Assembly: GCF_015163665.1 (NCBI RefSeq)
Contig: NZ_JADEUG010000026.1
Span: forward strand, 1-54,175
Source: Xenorhabdus sp. BG5
GTDB lineage: Bacteria > Pseudomonadota > Gammaproteobacteria > Enterobacterales > Enterobacteriaceae
Direction: 5' to 3'
Length of the DNA: 54,175 bases
The notes under the pieces: model-generated
What the model saw: only the letters and a program-made list of their open reading frames with translations
Told to the model about the DNA's origin: nothing
The model's database searches: none
Program-made: the position numbers and the translations under genes
Shown: positions 38,874 through 50,250 of the stretch, piece after piece
Layout: every line of letters begins with the position of its first letter
Position numbering within the stretch: the stretch's first letter is position 1

Positions 38874-41800
38874 ATGACAGAACCACGTTTTGTACACTTA
38901 CGTGTTCACAGTGATTATTCAATGATTGATGGCTTGGCTAAGATCGGCCCATTGGTGAAAAAAGTCGCCAAATTGGGGATGCCAGCTTTTGCGATCACGG
39001 ATTTTACCAATTTATGTGGATTGGTGAAATTCTATGGCAGCGCTCATGGTGCCGGTATCAAGCCCATTATTGGTGCAGATTTTTATGTGGAAAGTGATTT
39101 GTTGGGGGATGAATATGCCCATCTGACGATCCTTGCCCGTAATAATGAAGGTTACCAAAATCTGACTTTGCTGATCTCTCAAGCTTACCAAAAAGGTTAT
39201 GGCGCGATTGGCCCGACTATCCGGCGGGAATGGCTGGTGAAATACAAAACAGGGTTGATCCTGCTGTCGGGTGCGCGCATGGGGGATGTGGGTAAATTCC
39301 TGTTGCGTGGCAATCGTGCGATGGTGGAGCAATGCCTCGATTTTTATCAGGAACATTTTCCTGACAGCTATTACCTTGAGTTGATCCGTACTGGACGTCA
39401 GGATGAAGAAAACTATCTTCATGCGGCAGTGGCACTGGCGTCAGAAAAAAATCTTCCTGTTGTGGCAACCAACGACGTTTGTTTTCTTGAAAGCGAAGAC
39501 TTCGAAGCTCACGAGATTCGGGTTGCTATCCACGATGGTTATACACTGTCTGATCCGAAACGTCCTAAAAATTACAGCCCTCAGCAATATCTACGCAGCG
39601 AGCAGGAGATGTGCGAGCTTTTCTCAGATATTCCTGAAGCGCTACAAAATAGCGTAGAAATTGCTAAACGCTGTAATGTCACGATCCGTCTTGGTGAATA
39701 TTTCCTGCCGCAATTTCCGACGGGAGAAATGAGTACTGAAGATTTTCTCATTGAAAAATCCAAGGAAGGGTTGGAAGAACGTCTGGAATTTCTCTATCCC
39801 GATCCAGAAGTCAGGGCGCAAAAACGTGCAGAATATGATGAGCGTCTTGATATTGAGCTGAACGTTATCAACCAGATGGGATTTCCTGGCTACTTCCTGA
39901 TCGTAATGGAATTTATCCAGTGGTCGAAAGACAACGGTGTTCCCGTTGGTCCAGGGCGAGGCTCTGGTGCCGGCTCCCTTGTGGCTTATGCGTTAAAAAT
40001 TACCGACCTCGATCCGCTGGAATTCGATCTGCTGTTCGAACGTTTCCTTAACCCTGAACGTATTTCCATGCCCGATTTTGACATCGATTTCTGTATGGAA
40101 AAACGTGATCAGGTTATCGATCACGTTGCAGATATGTACGGGCGAGATGCGGTATCGCAGATCATCACTTTTGGTACGATGGCGGCGAAAGCGGTTATCC
40201 GCGATGTTGGGCGTGTACTTGGGCACCCTTATGGATTTGTGGATCGGATATCGAAACTGGTGCCTTCTGATCCGGGTATGACACTGGAAAAAGCGTTTGC
40301 CGCCGAGCCACAGTTACCTGAAATTTACGAAGCGGATGAAGAGGTTAAAGCGCTGATAGACATGGCGCGCAAACTGGAAGGTGTCACTCGTAACGCAGGT
40401 AAGCATGCCGGTGGTGTTGTTATTGCACCAACTAAAATTACTGATTTTGCACCGATTTATTGTGATCCAGAAGGGCAAAACCCGGTTACCCAGTTTGACA
40501 AAAACGATGTGGAATACGCAGGCCTGGTTAAGTTTGACTTCCTTGGCCTGAGAACCCTGACCATCATCAACTGGGCACTTGAGATGGTGAATGGACGTCG
40601 TGCCAGAAAAGGGCTGGAACCGATTGATATTGCAGCTATTCCGCTGGATGATCAGCAAAGTTTCGATATGCTGCAACGCTCTGAAACCACGGCCGTATTC
40701 CAGCTTGAATCCCGCGGAATGAAGGATTTAATCAAACGTCTGCGCCCTGACTGTTTTGAAGACATGATCGCATTGGTGGCACTGTTTCGTCCTGGGCCGT
40801 TGCAATCAGGCATGGTAGATAACTTTATCGACCGTAAACATGGTCGGGAAGAACTTTCCTATCCTGATGTTGAATGGCAGCACGAATCCTTAAAACCTGT
40901 ATTGGAGCCGACTTACGGTATCATTCTGTATCAGGAACAGGTGATGCAGATTGCGCAGGTTTTGGCTGGTTATACCCTTGGTGGGGCAGATATGTTGCGC
41001 CGTGCGATGGGTAAGAAAAAACCAGAAGAGATGGCTAAACAGCGGTCGGTATTTGAAGAGGGAGCGGTAAAACAGGGCGTTGATGGTACGCTCGCCATGA
41101 AAATCTTCGATTTGGTAGAGAAATTCGCGGGTTATGGCTTTAACAAATCTCACTCCGCAGCTTATGCACTGGTTTCTTACCAAACGTTATGGTTGAAAGC
41201 GCACTATCCAGCAGAATTTATGGCTGCCGTAATGACAGCGGATATGGATAACACTGAAAAAGTCGTTGGGCTGGTGGATGAGTGCTGGCGCATGGGGCTG
41301 AAAGTTCTTCCTCCTGATATTAATAGCGGCTTGTATCATTTCCATGTCAATGATGATGGCGAAATTGTTTACGGCATTGGTGCGATTAAAGGTGTGGGTG
41401 AAGGACCGATTGAAGCGATTCTCGAAGCCCGACAGAAAGAGGGGCATTTCAAAGAGCTATTCGACCTGTGCGCACGTGTTGATACCAAAAAAATAAACCG
41501 TCGGGTGATGGAAAAACTGATCATGTCCGGTGCTTTTGATCGGTTGGGGCCACATCGTGCGGCACTGATGTCTTCCCTGGAAGGAGCGCTGAAAGCAGCG
41601 GATCAACATGCCAAAGCCGAAGCTACAGGGCAAACCGATATGTTTGGTGTGTTGGCTGAAGAACCAGAACAAGTTGAGCGTTCCTATGCCAGTACTCCGA
41701 AATGGCCAGATCAGGTGGTATTGGATGGTGAGCGGGAGACTCTGGGTTTGTACTTAACGGGACACCCAATCACAGGTTATTTGAAAGAGATTGAACGATA

Positions 41801-42356
41801 TACCAATGGATTGCGTCTAAAAGATGTGAACCCGACACCTCGTGGCCAGGTAACAACTGTGGTAGGTTTGGTATTAGCTTCCAAAATAGTGACGACCAAG
41901 CGGGGAAACCGGATTGGTATCAGTACATTGGATGATCGTTCAGGACGCCTGGAGGTCATGCTGTTTTCTGATGCGCTGGAAAGGTATCAGCATTTATTGG
42001 AACAGGACAAAATTTTGATTGCTACCGGACAAGTCAGCTTTGATGACTTCAGCGGTGGGCTTAAAATGACAGTTCGTGAATTAATGGATATCAGCGAGGC
42101 ACGTGAAAAATTTGCACGTGGGCTTGCTATCTCGTTATCAGACAGGCAAATTGATGAACAATTATTGAGCCGTCTTCGTGGTGCATTGGAGCCACACCGT
42201 TCAGGTACGATACCGGTTCATCTTTATTACCAGCGGGTAGATGCCCGCGCCCGTTTACGATTCGGGGCGACATGGCGGGTAACGCCAACAGACACCCTTT
42301 TGACCGATCTGCGAACTCTGCTGGGTAATGAGCAGGTAGAATTAGAATTTGACTAG
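38874..42356 (+). CDS. dnaE: DNA polymerase III alpha subunit
   Basis: A 1160-residue replicative polymerase, same length as E. coli. It has an N-terminal PHP domain ([13 protein letters not shown]). The palm aspartates are D401 and D403 (PDFDIDF), with the third in VKFDFLGL. The internal beta-clamp-binding site QTDMF is at 920-924. An OB fold ([20 protein letters not shown]) and C-terminal tau-binding region follow. It begins 27 bases after rnhB and is followed by accA in 12 bases. Confidence 0.99.
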   Translation: MTEPRFVHLRVHSDYSMIDGLAKIGPLVKKVAKLGMPAFAITDFTNLCGLVKFYGSAHGAGIKPIIGADFYVESDLLGDEYAHLTILARNNEGYQNLTLLISQAYQKGYGAIGPTIRREWLVKYKTGLILLSGARMGDVGKFLLRGNRAMVEQCLDFYQEHFPDSYYLELIRTGRQDEENYLHAAVALASEKNLPVVATNDVCFLESEDFEAHEIRVAIHDGYTLSDPKRPKNYSPQQYLRSEQEMCELFSDIPEALQNSVEIAKRCNVTIRLGEYFLPQFPTGEMSTEDFLIEKSKEGLEERLEFLYPDPEVRAQKRAEYDERLDIELNVINQMGFPGYFLIVMEFIQWSKDNGVPVGPGRGSGAGSLVAYALKITDLDPLEFDLLFERFLNPERISMPDFDIDFCMEKRDQVIDHVADMYGRDAVSQIITFGTMAAKAVIRDVGRVLGHPYGFVDRISKLVPSDPGMTLEKAFAAEPQLPEIYEADEEVKALIDMARKLEGVTRNAGKHAGGVVIAPTKITDFAPIYCDPEGQNPVTQFDKNDVEYAGLVKFDFLGLRTLTIINWALEMVNGRRARKGLEPIDIAAIPLDDQQSFDMLQRSETTAVFQLESRGMKDLIKRLRPDCFEDMIALVALFRPGPLQSGMVDNFIDRKHGREELSYPDVEWQHESLKPVLEPTYGIILYQEQVMQIAQVLAGYTLGGADMLRRAMGKKKPEEMAKQRSVFEEGAVKQGVDGTLAMKIFDLVEKFAGYGFNKSHSAAYALVSYQTLWLKAHYPAEFMAAVMTADMDNTEKVVGLVDECWRMGLKVLPPDINSGLYHFHVNDDGEIVYGIGAIKGVGEGPIEAILEARQKEGHFKELFDLCARVDTKKINRRVMEKLIMSGAFDRLGPHRAALMSSLEGALKAADQHAKAEATGQTDMFGVLAEEPEQVERSYASTPKWPDQVVLDGERETLGLYLTGHPITGYLKEIERYTNGLRLKDVNPTPRGQVTTVVGLVLASKIVTTKRGNRIGISTLDDRSGRLEVMLFSDALERYQHLLEQDKILIATGQVSFDDFSGGLKMTVRELMDISEAREKFARGLAISLSDRQIDEQLLSRLRGALEPHRSGTIPVHLYYQRVDARARLRFGATWRVTPTDTLLTDLRTLLGNEQVELEFD

Positions 42357-42368
42357 AATAGGAACATT

Positions 42369-43328
42369 ATGAGTCTGAATTTTCTGGATTTTGAACAGCC
42401 GATTGCCGAGCTGGAAGCGAAAATTGATTCGCTTACCGCAGTTAGCCGTCAAGATGAAAAGCTAGATATCAATCTGGATGAAGAAGTCCAGCGTCTGCGG
42501 GAAAAAAGCCTGGAGCTGACTCGCAAAATTTTCGCTGATTTAGGGGCATGGCAAATTTCCCAGCTATCACGCCATCCTCTGCGTCCTTATACACTGGATT
42601 ATATTCAGCGTATATTTACTGACTTTGAAGAGTTAGCGGGTGATCGTGCTTACGCAGATGACAAGGCTATTGTGGGAGGATTAGCGCGTATTGATGGCCG
42701 TCCTGTCATGATAATAGGCCACCAGAAAGGGCGTGAAACCAAAGAGAAGATCCGCCGTAATTTTGGTATGCCATCACCGGAAGGTTATCGTAAGGCGCTG
42801 AGGTTGATGGAAACGGCCGAACGTTTCAAATTGCCAATCATTACTTTCATTGATACTCCTGGTGCCTATCCTGGGGTAGGTGCAGAAGAGCGTGGTCAGT
42901 CAGAGGCTATTGCACGTAACCTGCGTGAAATGTCTCATCTTTCTGTACCTATCATCTGTACTGTGATTGGCGAAGGGGGTTCTGGTGGTGCATTGGCGCT
43001 TAGTGTTGGTGATAAAGTCAACATGTTGCAATACAGCACCTTCTCTACTATCTCTCCTGAAGGTTGTGCTTCCATTTTGTGGAAAAGCGCTGAAAAAGCA
43101 CCATTGGCGGCTGAAGCAATGGGGAATACCGCACCACGCCTGAAAGAATTGAATCTGATTGATACTGTTATTCCTGAACCATTGGGCGGAGCACACCGTC
43201 ACTATGAAAAAATCGCCGAAACCTTGAAGGCTCAATTGTTGGCTGATCTTTCTGAATTGAGTGAACTGGACAGTGAAGAATTAGTTAACCGTCGTTATGA
43301 ACGTTTAATGCAATACGGTTACTGCTAA
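42369..43328 (+). CDS. accA: Acetyl-CoA carboxylase carboxyltransferase alpha subunit
   Basis: A 319-residue subunit (same length as E. coli) that with AccD transfers the carboxyl from biotin to acetyl-CoA. The crotonase-like core is intact ([48 protein letters not shown]). A strong terminator follows at 43374. E. coli has ldcC next; here a transporter replaces it. Confidence 0.98.
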   Translation: MSLNFLDFEQPIAELEAKIDSLTAVSRQDEKLDINLDEEVQRLREKSLELTRKIFADLGAWQISQLSRHPLRPYTLDYIQRIFTDFEELAGDRAYADDKAIVGGLARIDGRPVMIIGHQKGRETKEKIRRNFGMPSPEGYRKALRLMETAERFKLPIITFIDTPGAYPGVGAEERGQSEAIARNLREMSHLSVPIICTVIGEGGSGGALALSVGDKVNMLQYSTFSTISPEGCASILWKSAEKAPLAAEAMGNTAPRLKELNLIDTVIPEPLGGAHRHYEKIAETLKAQLLADLSELSELDSEELVNRRYERLMQYGYC

Positions 43329-43373
43329 GATCTGAAATATTTGAATCGCTAATAGCGGCTTGAACGTATTTAT

Positions 43374-43424
43374 CAGGTGGAAATACTAAGGAGTGATAGC
43401 TCCCTGGTATTTCCGCCTGTTTTG
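43374..43424 (+). terminator. Terminator after accA
   Basis: A long stem CAGGTGGAAATAC (43374-43386) / GTATTTCCGCCTG (43407-43419) with one G-U pair and an inner AGGAG/CTCCCT pairing, followed by TTTT. Confidence 0.88.
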
Positions 43425-43542
43425 CTGTTTGTGAGGGCGAAATCATCACGGCGTATCTAATCTAATATTATCATGCCCAATGATATTGGGATGGAATGGG
43501 TGCCTTGTGGGCTGGGCTTTAAAATAATAAGTTGAGTTTTCT

Positions 43543-44460
43543 ATGGCCAAATATAAATATATTATTTATGCGTTTTCTTGCGTGTTTATCTGGAGCTTTA
43601 TTCCTTCTATATCGCGTTTTGGTCAGAAAGAAATGGATCACTTTCAATATTTATTCTGGTCAAATATTTTGTCTGTTTTAGCGGTATTTGTCGTTGCTCT
43701 CATGATGGGGAGAAGTTGGAAGGGCATTTTATTCATTCCTTTGCCCGTTATGCTTAAGGTTTTGATCTTAGGTGCTTTGGATTGTTTCTTCTATTTGCTG
43801 CTTTACTATGGTTATTCCATTGAAAATGGTGTTGCTGTTTTGGTGATCCAATATAGCTGGCCGTTAATGATTATTGCATTGTCATTTTTCCTGTTTAAAG
43901 AAAAATTAACGATCAGGCAAATGATTGGCATTGCCATGGGTTTTATGGCTGTTGTGATCACTTTCACGAAAGGAAATATTACCGAAATTGCGGTAGAGCA
44001 TCCGCAGGCATTGTTGTTGGTATTTAGTGGATCATTTTGTTTTGCATTAATGTCGGTATTATCGAGGCAATTTGCTATTGATCCCTATATTAGTACATTC
44101 TGGGTATTCCTCTGTTCTACCTTTGTCTCTTCGGTATTTATGTTTGCTTTTAGTAGCATTAATTTACCTGTCGGTGATTCACTGATGCCAACATTGCTTA
44201 ATGGCATCATACTGAATGGAGTCTCTTATATTATTTGGTTCAAGGCCATGAATAGCCCAGATTCTCATAAGATTGCCTCAATCTTATTTTTATCACCCGT
44301 CTTGTCGATGATGTGGATTATTTTGTTTTTTGGTGATGCGTTTGTCCCTGCTTATGTGATTGGGTTAGTGTTGGTTATCATTTCTGGATTACTCTGTATC
44401 AGTGCTAAGAGAAAGACTTCTGAACAAGATGAATTGATGGATGATCTGATTGAGGATTGA
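43543..44460 (+). CDS. EamA/DMT-family membrane transporter
   Basis: A 305-residue integral membrane protein with about ten hydrophobic segments in two homologous halves (EamA repeats), the drug/metabolite transporter arrangement. The first half holds FIWSFIPSISRFG and VLVIQYSWPLMIIALSFF. The second has SGSFCFALMSVLSRQF and ILFLSPVLSMMWIILFFGD. The charged tail (SEQDELMDDLIED) is cytoplasmic. Substrate is unknown; family members export amino acids or other metabolites. It occupies the ldcC position of E. coli, and AT content is higher than in its neighbours. No clear ribosome site precedes ATG 43543. Confidence 0.85.
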   Translation: MAKYKYIIYAFSCVFIWSFIPSISRFGQKEMDHFQYLFWSNILSVLAVFVVALMMGRSWKGILFIPLPVMLKVLILGALDCFFYLLLYYGYSIENGVAVLVIQYSWPLMIIALSFFLFKEKLTIRQMIGIAMGFMAVVITFTKGNITEIAVEHPQALLLVFSGSFCFALMSVLSRQFAIDPYISTFWVFLCSTFVSSVFMFAFSSINLPVGDSLMPTLLNGIILNGVSYIIWFKAMNSPDSHKIASILFLSPVLSMMWIILFFGDAFVPAYVIGLVLVIISGLLCISAKRKTSEQDELMDDLIED

Positions 44461-44492
44461 TCAGGCAAAATGAAAAAAGGTTTGGCTCTATA

Positions 44493-45839
44493 ATGGCAAG
44501 TACTCATGATCTTCTACTCACGGCGTTGGCAGAGCAAATTGGTCAGCATAAAAAGATTTTGATCGGATTTAGTGGCGGTTTAGATTCCACGGTATTGCTG
44601 CATTTGCTTGTTCGTTTGCGAATCCAATCTTATCAATTGAGTCGTGAACGAATGGCGTTAAGGGCAATCCATATTCATCATGGCTTAAATCCAAAGGCGG
44701 ATTTATGGGGCGAGCATTGCCGTCAGGTTTGTGCTGACTGGCAGGTGGATTTCCGAACCGAAAAAGTTCAGCTTAATACTCGCCAGAATGGGATTGAAGC
44801 TGCGGCTCGAAATGCACGTTATCACGCTTTCCAACGTGAGTTACAACCGGATGAAATTTTAATCACGGCACAACATCTTGATGATCAGGCAGAAACGTTC
44901 TTATTAGCATTGAAACGGGGCAGTGGCCCGGCGGGATTATCTTCCATGCCTGCCAGAATGCCATTTGCAGGAACGACATTAATTCGTCCATTGTTAAATG
45001 TAAGCCGTGCAGAATTGGAAGAATACGCACTGATACAAAAATTACCATGGGTAGAGGATGACAGTAATCAAGATGATCGTTATGACCGTAATTTCCTGCG
45101 TCTGAATATCATGCCATTACTCAATCAGCGTTGGCCTCATTTCCCCCAGGCAGTTTCCCGTAGCGCCAGCTTGTGTGGTGAGCAAGAACAATTACTGGAT
45201 GAATTGCTGCAAGAGTCTTTGGATTCATTGATTACCGCAGAAGGTTCGATATCTATTCCTCCTTTGGAAAGCAGTTCTGAGGCAAAACGAAATGCATTGT
45301 TGCGGCGATGGCTCAGTCAGTGTGGGGTAAAAATGCCGGCACGAGAGCAGCTTCAACGTATTTGGTCAGAAGTGGCACTCGCCAGACAAGATGCAGAACC
45401 GCGTTTTAGGTTAGGGCACTATGATATTCGTCGTTATCGGCAGCAACTTTGGTTACTTCCGCAATATCAAAATCTGGCGGGAACTATTCTTGCATGGGAT
45501 TTACAACAGGCATTGACGTTACCAGATGGGTTGGGAACGCTGCTCTGCGCTAAAGAAAATGGCATGACAGTCAGAAAGCCAACCGCTAATGAGCAAGTGA
45601 CAATTCGTTTTGGTGTTCAGGGGAATATTAGTATTGTGGGACGACAACATTCCCGCCACAGTAAAAAACTGTGGCAAGAATTTGGGGTTGCGCCTTGGCT
45701 CAGAGAGAGAACACCTTTGCTCTATTACAACGAAAAACTGATAGCCGCGTTGGGGGTTTTCATCACTAAAGAAGGGCAGAATTTGCCTGATAACGAAGGA
45801 ATTTCAGTTCAGTGGAAGAAAATTACCCACCATATTTAA
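44493..45839 (+). CDS. tilS: tRNA(Ile)-lysidine synthetase TilS
   Basis: A 448-residue enzyme attaching lysine to C34 of the CAU-anticodon tRNA(Ile) so that it reads AUA. The PP-loop motif SGGLDS is near residue 30. Other matches are HHGLNPKAD, TAQHLDDQAETFLLALKRGSG and a C-terminal tRNA-binding domain. I use ATG 44493 (MASTHDLLL); the ORF also opens at a TTG at 44457 overlapping the transporter's stop, which is less likely. Confidence 0.96.
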   Translation: MASTHDLLLTALAEQIGQHKKILIGFSGGLDSTVLLHLLVRLRIQSYQLSRERMALRAIHIHHGLNPKADLWGEHCRQVCADWQVDFRTEKVQLNTRQNGIEAAARNARYHAFQRELQPDEILITAQHLDDQAETFLLALKRGSGPAGLSSMPARMPFAGTTLIRPLLNVSRAELEEYALIQKLPWVEDDSNQDDRYDRNFLRLNIMPLLNQRWPHFPQAVSRSASLCGEQEQLLDELLQESLDSLITAEGSISIPPLESSSEAKRNALLRRWLSQCGVKMPAREQLQRIWSEVALARQDAEPRFRLGHYDIRRYRQQLWLLPQYQNLAGTILAWDLQQALTLPDGLGTLLCAKENGMTVRKPTANEQVTIRFGVQGNISIVGRQHSRHSKKLWQEFGVAPWLRERTPLLYYNEKLIAALGVFITKEGQNLPDNEGISVQWKKITHHI

Positions 45840-45907
45840 TGGCAGGGTGAGTGACATAACGTGGGTTGTAGAGTATTACTCCTTGATTTATAAATATTTT
45901 TACATAA

Positions 45908-45933
45908 AAAGTCCTTATCTTAATAAGGACTTT
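45908..45933. terminator. Bidirectional terminator between tilS and rof
   Basis: Perfect 11-bp stem (AAAGTCCTTAT / ATAAGGACTTT) with a 4-base loop and A/T tracts at both ends, between convergent genes. Confidence 0.9.
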
Positions 45934-45968
45934 GGGCAGAAGGTGCTAATCGTTATTCGCGATCAGAT

Positions 45969-46232
45969 TTAAGAATGCTCGATAACAATCGTTCCAATTT
46001 CTGGATTGCTGAAACTAATAATGTAATCTAACCTTAATTCACGGGTTCCTTCATTTGAATCGACGAGAAGATATTCAATTTTTTTTCTTAAAATCAGCTT
46101 ATTAGCTTTTCCTTCAAGTGTTTCACCATCTCGCAATTGGAGATGCAAGTGTAGCTGGCGTTGGCATGCTAGCTCAAGGTTATCGTAATCATCACAGTTA
46201 ATTGGTTGATATTCTTCGTTATCTATAGACAT
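45969..46232 (-). CDS. rof: Rho-binding antiterminator Rof (YaeO)
   Basis: An 87-residue protein that binds Rho and blocks its RNA loading. It keeps the family opening YQPINCDDYDNLELACQ and the C-terminal ETxELRLDxIxSFSxPEIGT-type pattern. E. coli has yaeP next to it; I see no yaeP here. Confidence 0.95.
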   Translation of the reverse strand: MSIDNEEYQPINCDDYDNLELACQRQLHLHLQLRDGETLEGKANKLILRKKIEYLLVDSNEGTRELRLDYIISFSNPEIGTIVIEHS

Positions 46233-46541
46233 ATTTGCTCACCACTATGTTAGTGGCGGTTATCGTGCCGCCCGTGATTGACCAAAATCAAATGCAAAAT
46301 GCTACTTACGACTATAGCACAGTAAGCTTCCCGTTATACGAATAAGTCGGTGAGACTTTCGTTGAAACAGAAAGCGGATGAAATCTGTATCTTACCAGTA
46401 TGCAATAAAATAAAGTCATGCTATTCGATTGCTCTCTCCGTGCATTTTGGAACCCAGTAGAGTAATGTCAATTTTATTAGGTAAAGTTTATGCTTTGCTT
46501 GGAAGTCGGTAATTATCTTTTTGAATTTATTGGATCAAATG
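46233..46541. other. Divergent rof/nlpE intergenic region
   Basis: About 309 bases without a recognised gene; yaeP, yaeQ and arfB of E. coli are missing. A 19-codon ORF (ATG 46490 to TAA 46549, MLCLEVGNYL...) has AGGT 8 bases upstream, and its stop overlaps the nlpE start. It could be a translational-coupling leader. Confidence 0.4.
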
Positions 46542-47225
46542 ATGAATAAAAAAATATTGCTTGCATTGTTGGTTGCTGGTGTATTCACCGCTACAGGATG
46601 CCAGAATACCTCCGTAACCCAGGATAGCCTTGTATCTGAGGAAAAGTCTCCGCCAACCGAAAACGTGTTTAGTGGTGTTGTACCTTGTGCGGATTGTGCA
46701 GGTATCGAGACTACCTTACAACTTGCTAAAGATGGGACATATATATTGGGGCAAACCTATTTAGAAGCCAAAAATGAAGAAAATACGTTTTTTGAAACCG
46801 GTCATTGGGTGATAAACGGTAAAAAGATTGTCTTAAGTCAGCAAGATGGCCAAAAATCTTATTATCAGATGAAAGGCGAAAATTTGGTTATGCTGGATAT
46901 CGACGGCGAGCCAATTCAATCAAGCTTCAATTATGAATTAGATAAAGTCAAACCGAAAAAACTGGCCGGAGAATACAGCTATTTTGCTGATTCCGCTCTC
47001 TTTACAGAATGTGGTACAGGAAAGCGTTATGATGCTGCGGAAAATATCGATTTAGAACGTGGCTATAGCGCCATGGGCGTAGAAGGTGGAACCCCTGTTT
47101 ATGTGGAAATAGAAGGCTATTATACGGTTCGTCCTTCAATGGAAGATGGCTTGTTTGATAATGCCGTGGTCCAAACAGGTAAAATTCATTTTGATAAAGC
47201 CTCTTCCTGCCATACTAAGAAATAA
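46542..47225 (+). CDS. nlpE: Outer membrane lipoprotein NlpE (CutF)
   Basis: A 227-residue lipoprotein that activates the Cpx envelope stress response on surface contact or when its own trafficking fails. A signal peptide (MNKKILLALLVAGVFTATG) leads to the lipidated cysteine. The N-terminal domain has the family CxxC motif (VPCADCAGIET), and two further cysteines lie in the C-terminal domain (FTECGTGKRYD and ASSC). Adjacent ATGs at 46539 and 46542 are both possible starts. Slightly shorter than E. coli (236). Confidence 0.93.
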   Translation: MNKKILLALLVAGVFTATGCQNTSVTQDSLVSEEKSPPTENVFSGVVPCADCAGIETTLQLAKDGTYILGQTYLEAKNEENTFFETGHWVINGKKIVLSQQDGQKSYYQMKGENLVMLDIDGEPIQSSFNYELDKVKPKKLAGEYSYFADSALFTECGTGKRYDAAENIDLERGYSAMGVEGGTPVYVEIEGYYTVRPSMEDGLFDNAVVQTGKIHFDKASSCHTKK

Positions 47226-47253
47226 CACACAACAGCGGTGCATAATCTATTGA

Positions 47254-47282
47254 AAAACCTGCGTATTCATTACGCAGGTTTT
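47254..47282. terminator. Bidirectional terminator between nlpE and proS
   Basis: Perfect 12-bp stem (AAAACCTGCGTA / TACGCAGGTTTT) with a TTCAT loop, between convergent genes. Confidence 0.92.
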
Positions 47283-47302
47283 CTAAAAGCTGACAAACAA
47301 AA

Positions 47303-49024
47303 TTAAGCTTGTTGAATATGGCCTTTCAGGTAATCAACAATATTTTCCAGTTTCAGCATCTGTTTATCACCAGTACGGCGGTATTTATATTCGATCTCAC
47401 CGTTATCTAAGTTACGATCACCGATAACCAGGGAATGTGGTACACCGATCAGTTCCATATCAGCAAACATAACACCAGGGCGTTCTTTACGATCATCAAA
47501 AATGACATCAATGCCGCTGGCACGTAAGTCGGCATACAATTTTTCAGCGACTTCTTTCACGCGGTAAGATTTGTGCATGTTCATTGGCAGAATAGCCACT
47601 TGGAATGGGGCAATAGCATCTGGCCAGATAACGCCACGATCATCGTGGTTCTGCTCAATGGCTGCTGCAACGATACGGGTGATACCAATACCATAGCATC
47701 CCATAGTGATAACTTGATTGTGTCCATCTTCATTTTGCACAGTGGCTTTCAAGGCATCAGAATACTTGGTGCCTAATTGGAAGATATGACCAACTTCAAT
47801 ACCACGCTTGATTAACAGTGTTCCTTTACCGTCTGGGCTGGTGTCACCTTCAACGACATTACGGATATCAGCCACTTCTGGTAGTGGTAAATCACGCTCC
47901 CAGTTAATGCCGAAATAGTGTTTGTCATCAATATTAGCGCCTGCGCCAAAATCACTCATGATAGATACGCTGCGGTCAATAATGACAGGCATGGGCAGAT
48001 TGACTGGACCTAAAGAGCCAGGGCCTGCTTCCACGATGGTACGGATTTCTTCTTCGGTCGCGAAAGTCAGTGGGCTGGCGACCAAAGACAGTTTTTCTGC
48101 CTTGATCTCATTCAGTTCATGATCACCACGTACCAGCAAGGCAACTAATTTATGCCCGCTTTCTTCTGCGGCATGAACGATCAGAGTCTTAACGGTTTTT
48201 TCAATTGGCAGATTAAATTGTTCTACTAGCTCAGCAATGGTTTTGGCGTTTGGTGTATCGACCAGACGCATTTCTTCAGACGGAGCCGCACGCTCTTGAG
48301 ATGGCATGACTGCTTCAGCCAATTCAATATTAGCCGCATAATTAGACTCGGTAGAGAAAACGATATCATCTTCACCGCTGTCTGCCAGGACCTGGAATTC
48401 ATGGGAAGCACTGCCACCGATGGAACCCGTATCAGCCAGAACTGCGCGGAAATCCAAGCCGATGCGGGTAAAGATTTTACTGTAGGCATCGTACATTTTA
48501 TCGTAAGTTTCTTGCAGGGACTCCTGGCTGGTGTGGAAAGAGTATGCATCTTTCATGATAAATTCACGTGAACGCATGACACCAAAACGTGGGCGAACTT
48601 CATCACGGAATTTGGTCTGGATCTGGAACAGGTTCAGTGGAAGCTGCTTATAGGAAGTGACTTCGTTACGAACCAGATCAGTGATAACTTCTTCATGGGT
48701 TGGTCCCAAAACGAAAGGGCGTTCACCGCGATCAACAAAACGCAGTAATTCTGGGCCATATTGTTCCCAACGGCCACTTTCCTGCCACAAATCTGCTGGC
48801 TGAACGACTGGCATGGAAACCTCAACCGCTCCCGCATTATTCATCTCTTCACGAACAATGTTTTCAACTTTTTTCAATACGCGAACACCTGTTGGCATCC
48901 AGTTGTACAGGCCTGAAGCGAGTTTACGGATCATTCCAGCACGAAGCATCAGTTTATGACTGACGACTTCTGCATCAGCAGGTGTCTCTTTTAACGTAGA
49001 GAGCAGATATTGGCTAGTACGCAT
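47303..49024 (-). CDS. proS: Prolyl-tRNA synthetase
   Basis: A 573-residue class II synthetase of the bacterial type. Motif 2 and 3 regions are present ([38 protein letters not shown]). The inserted editing domain (about 230-390) removes Ala-tRNA(Pro), and an anticodon-binding C-terminus follows. I set the start at 49024 ([14 protein letters not shown]), with GGAAA upstream; the in-frame extension to 49060 is rejected by family length (E. coli 572). Confidence 0.98.
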   Translation of the reverse strand: MRTSQYLLSTLKETPADAEVVSHKLMLRAGMIRKLASGLYNWMPTGVRVLKKVENIVREEMNNAGAVEVSMPVVQPADLWQESGRWEQYGPELLRFVDRGERPFVLGPTHEEVITDLVRNEVTSYKQLPLNLFQIQTKFRDEVRPRFGVMRSREFIMKDAYSFHTSQESLQETYDKMYDAYSKIFTRIGLDFRAVLADTGSIGGSASHEFQVLADSGEDDIVFSTESNYAANIELAEAVMPSQERAAPSEEMRLVDTPNAKTIAELVEQFNLPIEKTVKTLIVHAAEESGHKLVALLVRGDHELNEIKAEKLSLVASPLTFATEEEIRTIVEAGPGSLGPVNLPMPVIIDRSVSIMSDFGAGANIDDKHYFGINWERDLPLPEVADIRNVVEGDTSPDGKGTLLIKRGIEVGHIFQLGTKYSDALKATVQNEDGHNQVITMGCYGIGITRIVAAAIEQNHDDRGVIWPDAIAPFQVAILPMNMHKSYRVKEVAEKLYADLRASGIDVIFDDRKERPGVMFADMELIGVPHSLVIGDRNLDNGEIEYKYRRTGDKQMLKLENIVDYLKGHIQQA

Positions 49025-49101
49025 AGTAAGTTTCCATTGGATAGCGAAAAATAAAGGCAAATCGCTAGTCTACCAGTGAGATTGCGATGTCAAAAGGAGT
49101 T

Positions 49102-49809
49102 TTAGCGGTGTTCGATAGAAACCACTTCGGTTATGGCATTAAAAACGCGCCAGCGGACGTTAAAATCCAAGAGATGAACAGCATATATGCGGTCTTCCTG
49201 CGCTTTTTTACGGTAGGCAGGACGAGGATCTTGAGCCAATACTTGGCTGATAAAGCGCCTCAAATGAGGATAATGGGTTTTGTGGGATAAAAGTTGGTAT
49301 TCCGCTTCTGGTGAGAAATTCACTGTCATATCTGCCTCTGGTGCGGCTTGGGCAAAACCCGCCTTGGCTTCTGGTCGTGATTCGGCAAAAGGCAGGTAAG
49401 GCTTGATGTCGATAACCGGTGTCCCATCCACCAAATCCAAACTACCCAGTTCCAGAATGACTCGGTTGTTCTTGCACTGAATATCTCTCAATTCTACCAG
49501 TGACATGCCAATTGGGTTGGGGCGGAAGGTTGAACGAGTGGCAAAAACACCCATTTTGGCATTTCCGCCTAAACGGGGTGGGCGCACTAATGGATTCCAG
49601 CCACCATTCATGGTTTGGTGGAAAACAAAAATAATCCATAAATGACTGAACTGCTCCAGCCCGCGTACTGCATCAACCTGATTGTAAGGCGCAAGTAACT
49701 CTAGCTGCCCTTTACCATCTTCGACCAAACCCGGTTGACGGGGAATGGCAAATTTCTCTTTGTAAGGAGAATGAATGGTCCCTATTTGCGTAAAATGAAA
49801 ATCTGCCAT
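49102..49809 (-). CDS. trmO: tRNA (N6-threonylcarbamoyladenosine(37)-N6)-methyltransferase TrmO
   Basis: A 235-residue SAM-dependent enzyme (formerly YaeB/TsaA) that methylates t6A37 in threonine tRNAs. Single-sheet beta-barrel family motifs are present (IGTIHSPYKEKFAIPRQPGL, GVFATRSTFRPNPIGMSLV). Same order as E. coli: proS, trmO, rcsF. Confidence 0.96.
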   Translation of the reverse strand: MADFHFTQIGTIHSPYKEKFAIPRQPGLVEDGKGQLELLAPYNQVDAVRGLEQFSHLWIIFVFHQTMNGGWNPLVRPPRLGGNAKMGVFATRSTFRPNPIGMSLVELRDIQCKNNRVILELGSLDLVDGTPVIDIKPYLPFAESRPEAKAGFAQAAPEADMTVNFSPEAEYQLLSHKTHYPHLRRFISQVLAQDPRPAYRKKAQEDRIYAVHLLDFNVRWRVFNAITEVVSIEHR

Positions 49810-49831
49810 GAGCGCTTTTTATTAATAACAA

Positions 49832-50227
49832 TTATTTATTGGTTGTCAGTAATGCAGTGCCTTCACAAATAGCAATTTGGTAGCAACCCTGACCCGGTAA
49901 AATTGCACATTGATGAAGTAAGACTGCGTTTGCGTTTAGATAAGAGGCTTTTGCCAGCATATTTTGTCGTGCGGTTGCAATACTGGCGGGAGAGTCTTGC
50001 AACGTATTACGGCAGGATTCTCCGGCTACAATACCTAACTCTTTAAATGGTAAACCTAAAAGCTCATCCGGCTTGGTATAGAGGCGAACATAAGAGGATA
50101 CCTTGCTTTTTTTGACTGACTGATGTTTCAACTTCGGATCTGACATACTAGATTTATTGAACTGGGTTGATGGTGAAGTACACCCAGCTATAAAGAGCGC
50201 TATGAAACAGACAGATAACACACGCAT
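49832..50227 (-). CDS. rcsF: Rcs stress sensor lipoprotein RcsF
   Basis: A 131-residue outer membrane lipoprotein that signals envelope damage to the Rcs phosphorelay through IgaA and is threaded through BamA-OMP complexes. The lipobox is IAGC (C16), followed by a short disordered segment. Four cysteines in the C-terminal domain (ESCRN, HQCAI, QGCYQ, AICEG) fit the two non-consecutive disulfides of the family. Confidence 0.96.
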   Translation of the reverse strand: MRVLSVCFIALFIAGCTSPSTQFNKSSMSDPKLKHQSVKKSKVSSYVRLYTKPDELLGLPFKELGIVAGESCRNTLQDSPASIATARQNMLAKASYLNANAVLLHQCAILPGQGCYQIAICEGTALLTTNK

Positions 50228-50250
50228 CGAGTTGAATCCTCATTAAAATT

